From Candidatus Tokpelaia sp. (GTDB lineage: Bacteria; Pseudomonadota; Alphaproteobacteria; Rhizobiales; Rhizobiaceae), in contig NZ_QLZD01000033.1 of assembly GCF_008636115.1 (NCBI RefSeq), forward strand, positions 62,001 to 126,000: a stretch of DNA of 64,000 nucleotides, given 5' to 3'. Within the stretch, counting starts at the first letter, position 1; every line of letters starts with the position of its first letter. Positions 20,822 through 27,737 of the stretch are shown here, piece by piece. The position numbers and the translations under genes are program-made. The notes beneath the pieces were generated by a model. The model worked only from the letters and a program-made list of their open reading frames with translations. It had not been told where the DNA came from and did not search any database.

Positions 20822-21010
20822 ATTTATCCTTTTAGCTATTGGCTTTTTGCCTGCTTTGGGCAAAGCGCGGGCGGGTGCGGTTTGGCCGGCGGGTGCCGGG
20901 GCTGATTCTGCTTTGGCGGCCGGCGCGCCCTTGGGGATAAAGGCACTATGCGCGCTCTATGCTGAAACAGGTGAATCCGCCATTATATTTTGCAGCAATC
21001 AGAGAGAATT
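20822..21010. other. Gene-free stretch after gltX
   Basis: About 190 bases, very G+C-rich around 20870-20930, with no recognisable gene. It leads directly into the degraded gene that starts at 21011, and the whole stretch to 22116 lacks an intact gene. Confidence 0.5.
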
Positions 21011-21747
21011 ATACGCATTATATCAGGGAATTGCCACGGATCTTTAAGAAAAAAGCTGAAAGATCTGACAAGGTTAAAAGCTGATATTTTTATTGTGCAG
21101 GAATGTGAGAATCCGCTCTATTAGACGGCAGAATATCGAGAATGGGCGGGAGACTATTTATGGGTGGGCGATTTTTACCATAAAGGCATTGGCATGTTTG
21201 CCAAAAGCCGCAACAGGCTTAAAGCTTTGGCATGGAACAGCAGTTTCACTATTTCCCTCCGGGCCGATAATACGCCGTCTTTTAGCTGGAAGACAGCGGA
21301 CTTAAGACTTTTTCTCCCTTTTTAGTTTGGCGAATATATTATTCTGGCTGTGTGGACGAAAGACAGCCATAAAGACGGCGCTTTTGCCTATATCGGGCAA
21401 TTATGGAAATATTTGCAACTGCATGGAGAAAATCCGCGTAGCGATAACAGCCTGATAATAGGGGATTTTAACAGAAATATTATTTGGGACAGACCTGACC
21501 GCCGGTGGAATCATTCTGATGTGGCAAAGGAATTGCAGGCTTTGGGTTTTATCAGCCTGTATCGCTTGCAGGCTGCTGAAAAACAGGGAGAAGAAATATG
21601 CCCCAGTTCTATCTCTATCGCCGGCAGGACAGAGCCTGTCATATTGATTATGCTGTTTGTGCCAATAATCTGGCCAAATGCAGCCGGTTAAGCATAGGCA
21701 GGCTTGCAGCTCAATCTTCGCCGCGATTATTGCAGCTACCGGCATAA
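21011..21747 (+). pseudogene. Degraded endonuclease/exonuclease/phosphatase (EEP) family gene
   Basis: The frame can be reassembled into a recognisable EEP-family (exonuclease III/DNase I fold) protein. From 21011 it reads IRIISGNCHGSLRKKLKDL, then KADIFIVQECENP with the family's catalytic Glu, YLWVGDFYHKGIGMFAKS, YIGQLWKYLQLH, LIIGDFNRNIIWD, NHSDVAKEL and finally YRRQDRACHIDYA. It is broken in four places. The expected start codon is ATA at 21011. TAG stops interrupt the frame at 21122-21124 and 21323-21325. A shift to another frame is needed near 21595, after which translation continues to TAA at 21745. The protein would have been about 240 residues and cytoplasmic. No intact copy is in the window. 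Confidence 0.8.
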
Positions 21748-21755
21748 CTAATCAG

Positions 21756-21835
21756 AAACCGCAGGGGCGCGCGGAGCGTGCAAACCGCAGGGGCGCGCGG
21801 AGCGTGCAAACCGCAGGGGCGCGCGCGAGCTGTGC
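21756..21835. repeat. GC-rich tandem repeat, 26-bp unit, about three copies
   Basis: Unit 1 (21756-21781) and unit 2 (21782-21807) are identical 26-mers beginning AAACCGCAGGGGCGCGCGGA. Unit 3 (21808-21835) matches for its first 19 bases, then diverges and is two bases longer. Weaker, partly inverted echoes continue to about 21920. It lies just past the decayed EEP gene. Translation gives only Ala/Arg-rich repeats, so I do not regard it as coding. Confidence 0.85.
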
Positions 21836-22020
21836 AAACAGCGCCCGGGTTGGACGCTCGACCCTGCGGCGGCGGGCGCAGCAAAGAACAGGCGCGCATG
21901 AGCTGTGCAAAATGCGGTCAAGCTGCAACTGAGGCAGTGAGGCGGCCACTGGCGGCGCAAATATAGCTAACAGAAAAACGGAGCAAGCCGGAAACCTGTC
22001 CAGGTTTTAGTAATTCATAC

Positions 22021-22062
22021 GCCTCTTATTGTGGATATTACAGAAATTGCAGAATAAGAGGC
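22021..22062. repeat. Perfect 10-bp inverted repeat downstream of rhlE
   Basis: GCCTCTTATT at 22021-22030 pairs perfectly with AATAAGAGGC at 22053-22062 over a 22-base loop. On the minus strand it lies about 55 bases after the rhlE stop. There is no U-run after it on either strand, so a classical intrinsic terminator is doubtful. It may be a 3'-end stabilising hairpin. Confidence 0.5.
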
Positions 22063-22116
22063 AGAAGCTGCACCTGACACAGGCTGTCTTTGCAGCCAAT
22101 TATCAATGAGCGCCAA

Positions 22117-23592
22117 TTATTGTGTGGGAATCCGCATAAAAGCAGGCATATCCTGGCCAAAACCAAGGATTTTATTGCTTTCCGCCTTGCTGTGTTTCGG
22201 CTGCCGCTTTGCCGCGGGTGATAATTTTTCTGCCACAGGCTGCTGCCTTTCCGGTCTTTCAGCCTTAGCCATTATGTGCGCTTTATTGACCCTGTTTTTG
22301 CCACTATTGCGGTTTTTTTCACTTTTTACTGTCGGATCTGCTTGCGCTCCCGGCCCGGCACCGGCAGCTTTCCTCTGCTTATTGCTGCTTTTCGCGGCAG
22401 CAGCATCACTTTCCGCCTGGTTTGCTGCTATTGTCTCTGCTTGATGAAAGCGGGGAATAGCCTCTCCGATAAGTTTCTCAATAGCTTCAACGGCTTTAGC
22501 ATCATTTGGCGTTATAATGGTAAAAGCCGTGCCGCTGCGCCCTGCTCGCCCGGTGCGGCCGATACGATGCACATAATCTTCGGCATGAATGGGAACATCA
22601 AAATTAAAGACATGGCTGACATCGGGAATATCCAGCCCGCGCGCGGCGACATCGGAAGCAACCAGCAGCTGCAATTTGTCGCGGCGAAAGTTTTCCAGCA
22701 CAGTCATGCGATTATGTTGATCCATATCGCCGTGCAAAGCGCCGACATTGAAACCGTGGCGCGTCAATGAGCGGAATAATTCACCGACATCGCGTTTGCG
22801 ATTGCAAAAAATAATAGCATTTTTCAGATATTCACCTTGCTCTTTAATAAGGGCGCGCAGAACACGGCGTTTATCCCAGGGCTTTTTATCTGATTTTACC
22901 AAATATTGGCTGATAGTGCGCGCGGCGCTGGAGGCAGCAGCAACTTCTATCCGCTGCGGATTATGCAGAAACTGCCCGGCCAGCGCTTCCAGCTCCGCTG
23001 GCATAGTGGCTGAAAACAGCAAAGTCTGCCGGGTCATGGGAATAAGTTTGCAAATACGCTCAATATCGGGGATAAAGCCCATATCCAGCATGCGATCCGC
23101 TTCATCAATAACCAGAATTTCCACCCCGGTCAGCAGCAGCTTGCCGCGGCCATAATGATCAAGCATACGCCCGGGCGTGGCAATCAAAACATCGGCGCCG
23201 CGCTCTAGCCGGCGCTCTTGTTCATCAAAAGAAACGCCGCCAATCAAAAGGGCAATATTAAGCCGGTGTTTTTTACCATATTTCTCAAAATTCTCGGCAA
23301 TTTGCGCCGCCAGCTCGCGCGTGGGGGCGATAATAACCGTGCGCGGCATGCGGATACGCGCCCGCCCGCTTTCCAGCAAAGTCAACATTGGCAAGACGAA
23401 AGACGCCGTTTTGCCTGTGCCTGTCTGGGCAATACCCAGCACATCACAATGCTGCAAAATAGCGGGAATAGCGCCGGCCTGAATGGGCGTGGGGCTGTTA
23501 TAACCCGTTTCCTTAACGGAAGAAAGAACTTTGGCGGAAAGGCCTAAATCGGCAAAATCAGGAGCAGAGACGCTGTCAATATGTTCAGTCAA
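22117..23592 (-). CDS. rhlE: DEAD-box ATP-dependent RNA helicase, RhlE type
   Basis: The protein unwinds RNA duplexes in ribosome assembly and RNA decay. The 491-residue product has the full DEAD-box motif set in order: Q motif (SPTPIQAGAIPAIL), motif I AQTGTGKT, Ia PTRELAAQI, GG, TPGRMLD, motif II VIDEADRMLDMGF, SAT, RGLDIPDV and HRIGRTGRAGRSG. The last 120 residues are low-complexity and rich in Ala, Lys, Gln and Asn, typical of RhlE tails. The first codon is TTG at 23592 with only a weak ribosome-binding site. A perfect hairpin lies in its leader (23623-23643). Confidence 0.93.
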   Translation of the reverse strand: MTEHIDSVSAPDFADLGLSAKVLSSVKETGYNSPTPIQAGAIPAILQHCDVLGIAQTGTGKTASFVLPMLTLLESGRARIRMPRTVIIAPTRELAAQIAENFEKYGKKHRLNIALLIGGVSFDEQERRLERGADVLIATPGRMLDHYGRGKLLLTGVEILVIDEADRMLDMGFIPDIERICKLIPMTRQTLLFSATMPAELEALAGQFLHNPQRIEVAAASSAARTISQYLVKSDKKPWDKRRVLRALIKEQGEYLKNAIIFCNRKRDVGELFRSLTRHGFNVGALHGDMDQHNRMTVLENFRRDKLQLLVASDVAARGLDIPDVSHVFNFDVPIHAEDYVHRIGRTGRAGRSGTAFTIITPNDAKAVEAIEKLIGEAIPRFHQAETIAANQAESDAAAAKSSNKQRKAAGAGPGAQADPTVKSEKNRNSGKNRVNKAHIMAKAERPERQQPVAEKLSPAAKRQPKHSKAESNKILGFGQDMPAFMRIPTQ

Positions 23593-23907
23593 TGGCGTTT
23601 TCTATTTTCTCTTTATTACGCAAAGCCCGCGAACAACGGGCTTAATCACTCTGCCGGGCGATAAAGCCGGCAATACTACCCCCGCCGGACCTGTGTGCCT
23701 AACGGAAAATCAGACTGAGAAAAACCGCATTGACCAGCAACCGGATTGCACTGCCTGACTAAAGCAAGGTCATTATAATGAGCCGTTTATCTGAAAACAA
23801 GAGAATTTTATCAGTTGCGGCTGGAAAACGGCCCAATATGCCGAGAAAATCCGGCCTTTTGCGGGAAATCGGCAAGAAATACAAAAACCGGGCCAGGCTT
23901 CCATGTT
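23593..23907. other. Gene-free region between rhlE and nadK, with a leader hairpin
   Basis: No gene is visible in these 315 bases. A perfect 7-bp hairpin, AAGCCCG (23623-23629) with CGGGCTT (23637-23643) and a 7-base loop, lies 31 bases upstream of rhlE on its own strand, so it would be in the rhlE 5' untranslated region. It could also be the end of nadK's transcript; a U-run is lacking on both sides. Confidence 0.45.
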
Positions 23908-24678
23908 TTAAACAGGGCAGGAAACGGGGAATTGCTCCGCCAGAATGCGTTCGTCCCATGAGCGATGCGGGTCAGATAAAACAGCAATTTTCACATTTCC
24001 GGCCAGAGCCACAGTGACCGACTGCACTGATTTTACCTCGCGATTATCGGCAGCAGCATTGACCGGGCGCTTTTTGTGATCCAGCACATCAAAACGAATT
24101 GTTACATTATTGGGGAGCAGGGCGCCGTGCCAGCGGCGCGGCCGGAAAGGGGAGACAGAGGTTAAGGCCAGAAGCGGCGCCATTAGCGGCAGAATAGGCC
24201 CTTGTGCCGATAAATTATAGGCAGTAGAACCGGCAGGTGTCGCCACCATTAACCCGTCACATATTAACTCTTCCATACGGGTTTTCGCATCAATGGCGAT
24301 TTTTATTTTGGCCGCCTGATAAGACTGGCGGAACAGGCAAACTTCATTAATAGCCAATGCTTCTGTGCGGCCGTGTTTTCCTGATTCTGCCAGCATATGC
24401 AAGGGGCAAATATTCTCTCTGTCTGCTTTGGCAATACGCTCAGGCAGATTATCCTCTTCATAATTATTCATTAAAAATCCGACTGAGCCGCGATTCATAC
24501 CGTAAATCGGAATATTATAATGCATGAATTTATGCAACACCTGTAGCATAGTGCCATCACCGCCCAGCACAATCAGGCAATCAGCCTGATTAGTTTTTAC
24601 CTGGCCGTATTTTTTGGTCAAATTATGCCAGGCTTTTCTGCCTGATGCTGTTTTTCCCGTAATAAAGTGCAAGCGCAT
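23908..24678 (-). CDS. nadK: NAD kinase
   Basis: NadK phosphorylates NAD+ to NADP+ with ATP in the cytoplasm. The 256-residue product has the signature LGGDGTMLQVLHKF near residue 37, GMNRGSVGFLMN, AINEVCLFR and the substrate-binding DGLMVATPAGSTAYNLSA. Length is normal for the short alphaproteobacterial type. It lies between purU (54 bases upstream) and rhlE on the same strand, and may be co-transcribed with purU. Confidence 0.95.
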   Translation of the reverse strand: MRLHFITGKTASGRKAWHNLTKKYGQVKTNQADCLIVLGGDGTMLQVLHKFMHYNIPIYGMNRGSVGFLMNNYEEDNLPERIAKADRENICPLHMLAESGKHGRTEALAINEVCLFRQSYQAAKIKIAIDAKTRMEELICDGLMVATPAGSTAYNLSAQGPILPLMAPLLALTSVSPFRPRRWHGALLPNNVTIRFDVLDHKKRPVNAAADNREVKSVQSVTVALAGNVKIAVLSDPHRSWDERILAEQFPVSCPV

Positions 24679-24732
24679 GGCAATCTCATTCCATAAAGGC
24701 GGCAGCTCATATAAGGGCCGGCCGCACTGGCC

Positions 24733-25608
24733 TTATCCGGCGGCAGTAAAATCGCCGGGGCCGGCGGGGAAGACAATAACCCGGTTATCATCAATAAAAA
24801 TACGGTGCTGGCTATGCGCCAAAACCGCCCGCGCCAGTACCTGTGCTTCAACATCGCGGCCGATAGCAACAAAATCCTCGGCACTTTGCGCATGGCTGAC
24901 GCGAATAACATCTTGCTCGATAATCGGCCCTTCATCAAGCGCCGCCGTCACATAATGCGCCGTAGCGCCAATCAGTTTTACCCCGCGCCGCCAGGCCTGT
25001 CTGTAAGGATTGGCGCCTTTGAAACCCGGCAGAAAAGAATGGTGAATATTGATAATTCTGCCGGCCATTGCTGCGCATAAATCAGCCGATAAAACCTGCA
25101 TATAACGCGCCAGAACAATCAGTTCTGCCCCGGTCTCGGCAATAACGGCCTTTAAGCGGTTTTCTGCTTCGGTTTTATTGTCTGTAACCGGTATATAATG
25201 AAAAGGGACAGCATGAAGCGCGGCTAAATCAGCATAATCATTATGGTTGGAAATAATAGCCGCAATAGTAACCGGCAGGGCGCCGATTTGCCGGCGATAC
25301 AGCAAATCATAAAGACAATGGCTGAATTTGGAAACCATCAGCACAAGTTTCATTTTTTGCGCTTTTTCGTGAAATTCCACTTTCATGGCAAAATTTTGTT
25401 TTATTTCTTTGAAATCGCTATTGAGCTTTTGCGGCCCCTTATTTTGCTCATCAATAAAATTGATACGCATAAAAAAACGACCTGTCTCTAAATTATCAAA
25501 TTGTGATAACTCGGTAATATTGCAGTTATTTTTAGCCAGACAGGACGAAACTGCCGCGACAATGCCTTTTTGTCCGCGGCAGGAGACAGAAAGGATAAGA
25601 TTATTCAT
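24733..25608 (-). CDS. purU: Formyltetrahydrofolate deformylase
   Basis: PurU hydrolyses 10-formyltetrahydrofolate to formate and tetrahydrofolate, balancing one-carbon pools and supplying formate for purine synthesis. The 291-residue product has an N-terminal ACT domain (about residues 1-80, starting MNNLILSVSCRGQKGIVAAV) and a formyltransferase-type catalytic domain. The latter carries LARYMQVLS, NIHHSFLPGFKGANPYRQA, GATAHYVTAALDEGPIIEQD and the catalytic Asn, His and Asp in these motifs. Gene length matches the family. Confidence 0.95.
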   Translation of the reverse strand: MNNLILSVSCRGQKGIVAAVSSCLAKNNCNITELSQFDNLETGRFFMRINFIDEQNKGPQKLNSDFKEIKQNFAMKVEFHEKAQKMKLVLMVSKFSHCLYDLLYRRQIGALPVTIAAIISNHNDYADLAALHAVPFHYIPVTDNKTEAENRLKAVIAETGAELIVLARYMQVLSADLCAAMAGRIINIHHSFLPGFKGANPYRQAWRRGVKLIGATAHYVTAALDEGPIIEQDVIRVSHAQSAEDFVAIGRDVEAQVLARAVLAHSQHRIFIDDNRVIVFPAGPGDFTAAG

Positions 25609-25931
25609 ATAACACCTTAAACTGAATTTTTGCCCGAAACTGCGCCGGCGTGCTCTTATGTTTCGGCCGCCGCTTGCTCTGCTTATAATAAATTCGGGTA
25701 TGACACAAAATATTTTTCTTCAAGGTCGGCATTTTGGGGCTTATCACGGGTAGAAGGTTTTTCTGCAACTGTTTCTGGCGATACAGATTGAAGCAAGGCT
25801 GACAATTTTCACCGCGTCTGCCGGCGTTCAGATTGCAGCCTATGGCATAATCAAGGCGCAACAGCCAAAAATAATGCCGGTTTTAAACCGGCATCAGGCG
25901 CAGGCAGAATTCCAGCCCGGTTTCTCCCTCT
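25609..25931. other. Gene-free region between the FliO-like gene and purU
   Basis: No convincing gene is visible in these 323 bases. They contain the terminator of the FliO-like gene at 25867-25894 and, nearer 25609, presumably the purU promoter. An 86-codon open frame on the minus strand has no recognisable features. Confidence 0.5.
25867..25894 (-). terminator. Probable intrinsic terminator of the FliO-like gene
   Basis: Positions 25874-25894 form a 21-base near-perfect palindrome (ATGCCGGTTT, one base, AAACCGGCAT). On the minus strand the stem is followed by the U-rich stretch ATTATTTTT, and it lies 38 bases after the stop of the FliO-like gene. This fits Rho-independent termination of the minus-strand transcript. 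Confidence 0.75.
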
Positions 25932-27431
25932 TTATTTTTTTGGCGAAGAAGAGAATTTAATGCCGTTAGGTGCCCGCAATAATTCATCTTGCAGAATTTT
26001 ATCAAAATCATTTTCTTCCGGCGGGGTTATTTTGGCAAAACCATTGGCAGAACCGAGAGGAGCCAGGTCAAAATCCTTGCTCATATTCCTTTCTTCCCGA
26101 TTCTGGAAATTTTGCCGCTGTGTCTGCATTACGGGCGGGCGCATATCCGCATTAGCTCTGTCAGAATGTATATTCCGGGCTGTATTGCCGGAATTGGCAC
26201 TATTATAGTGCGGGCGCGCGCCCTGTATTTCTTCAAATGCTGCTACATTATCGCGGCTTTTATCCTGTCTGTCACTTTGCTGCGCCATTCTATCAGGGCG
26301 GGGAACGGGATTAGGCATATTTCCGGCTGATAAAGGCGGCTGTGCGGCCGCGCGCGGCATATAGCCGAGATAAGGCGCATAAGATTCGGTCATTATTGGG
26401 CGAATGGGAGCATCAGGCATACCGTTAAGTGTATTTTGCCCCTGCCCATTGGCCATAGCGGCCGTTTCATTGCCGCGCAGCGGCGGCATTGCTGTCGACG
26501 CAGCGGCGCTTTGCCCATTGCGCTGCATTGTATCGCGCAAGGCGGCCTGTCTGTCGTCCTGGATCGGGTAGGGCGAGAAAGCGCCGTTTGCCTGAATATT
26601 TTCAGCCATATCGGTAAAGTCTTTATGCCCGCCGCCTTCCTGATCGACAGGGGCAGCCGGCCGGCCGCCGGCCGGATAAGCGGCATTTTGCCCGTTATGC
26701 GGCATTACCGGCGTAACCGGCGGCATATTATTGGCGCGCGGGGCAGAAAAAGCCGCCATATTGCCATGGCGCGCCGCTTGCTCTGCCGTTAAAGCCGGGC
26801 CGGCCCGCATATCGCGCATTACTCTGCCATAACGCTCTGCTTCATCAGGCCGCATGGCTGCTTCCTGCCGGCTATTATCCGGTCGTGCGTCCCGGTTCGG
26901 GTTTGGCGGCATATCGCGCCGGACTCTGCGGGCAAGAGCTTTTTCCGCCGCAAAATCGCGTTGCCTTTCATTATTATCTGTCACCGGCACAGGCTGCGGC
27001 CTGGCCATATAAGCATTATCTGCCGTCTGAGACCTTGTCGCTGTCGGGACTCCCCCCTGATTATTGGCAGATTTCGCATGATCCGGCCGGCCATCAGGCG
27101 GGCGCGCTTCAGCCTCATGCTTTCTGCTGCCGGATAAATCGGCAAATGTTTCCACAACCAGATCAGAATCGCCGCCGGTCAGCAATAAATGCTCAATATT
27201 GTCGCGGCGTATCAGGACAAGGCGCCGGCGATTGTCAAGGACGACACTGTCGCGCACGGAAATTCTGTGATTATCCTTATGCCTCGATTTGCCAAAAACG
27301 CGGCCGCCCCGGCGGCGAAAAACAACAAAGCAAAGCCAGAGAGCGAGCAGGACTGCAAGAGCGGCAAGCAAATAACCGACAACACGCGCCGCATCAGCAC
27401 CGATACTTGCGCTTAGCCAAGAAGCATTCAT
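25932..27431 (-). CDS. FliO-like single-pass membrane protein with a long disordered tail
   Basis: The 499-residue product has one N-terminal membrane segment (about residues 17-38) and a basic stop-transfer region. A short beta-rich FliO-like domain follows at about residues 55-95 (VVLDNRRRLVLIRRDNIEHL, LTGGDSDLVVE). The remaining 400 residues are low complexity, rich in Pro, Asn, Met, Ala, Arg and Gln, and probably disordered. FliO helps assemble the flagellar export gate, but no flagellar gene lies in this window, and in rhizobia and Bartonella a FliO-like gene is found beside cckA, as here. Its role may therefore be non-flagellar. GGAG lies seven bases before the ATG. The gene ends at an intrinsic terminator. 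Confidence 0.7.
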   Translation of the reverse strand: MNASWLSASIGADAARVVGYLLAALAVLLALWLCFVVFRRRGGRVFGKSRHKDNHRISVRDSVVLDNRRRLVLIRRDNIEHLLLTGGDSDLVVETFADLSGSRKHEAEARPPDGRPDHAKSANNQGGVPTATRSQTADNAYMARPQPVPVTDNNERQRDFAAEKALARRVRRDMPPNPNRDARPDNSRQEAAMRPDEAERYGRVMRDMRAGPALTAEQAARHGNMAAFSAPRANNMPPVTPVMPHNGQNAAYPAGGRPAAPVDQEGGGHKDFTDMAENIQANGAFSPYPIQDDRQAALRDTMQRNGQSAAASTAMPPLRGNETAAMANGQGQNTLNGMPDAPIRPIMTESYAPYLGYMPRAAAQPPLSAGNMPNPVPRPDRMAQQSDRQDKSRDNVAAFEEIQGARPHYNSANSGNTARNIHSDRANADMRPPVMQTQRQNFQNREERNMSKDFDLAPLGSANGFAKITPPEENDFDKILQDELLRAPNGIKFSSSPKK

Positions 27432-27737
27432 AGGAAATCTCCATTATCGTTGCCGGATATGAAAGTCAGGCCAAAGCCTTGCTGCCATATTTCAAGAGCC
27501 TCGGATATTTTAGGCGAATATACGAAACAGCAATGTAAAAAATCTCTGTGAAAAAATAGCAATCCACAGAGAATTATCTTTTCTCGTAGCATATAATGCG
27601 GCGCACGGGCAGGGCAAGATGTCCGCGCGCATAAGAGCCGGAATATGGTAAATGACAGGCTTTCAGGGCAGATATTGCGGCAATTCCGGCAAATATCCGC
27701 CGGATAATGGCAGGTATTATCACAATCAGGGGATTAT
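27432..27737. promoter_or_regulatory. Divergent intergenic region between the FliO-like gene and cckA, with an inverted repeat
   Basis: These 306 bases must hold promoters for both flanking genes. A perfect 8-bp inverted repeat, TCTCTGTG (27543-27550) and CACAGAGA (27565-27572) with a 14-base spacer, sits about 110 bases from the FliO-like gene and 165 from cckA. Its centre-to-centre spacing is about two helical turns, as in many dimer operators. I did not find a clear CtrA-type TTAA-N7-TTAA site. Confidence 0.4.

Noticed and set aside
21678-21966. Open frames on both strands across the 26-bp tandem repeat
   Set aside because: They are created by the G+C-rich repeat, which lacks stop codons in several frames, and encode only Ala/Arg repeats.
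25601-25861. 86-codon minus-strand open frame between purU and the FliO-like gene
   Set aside because: No recognisable domain, overlaps the purU start, and lacks a convincing Shine-Dalgarno sequence.
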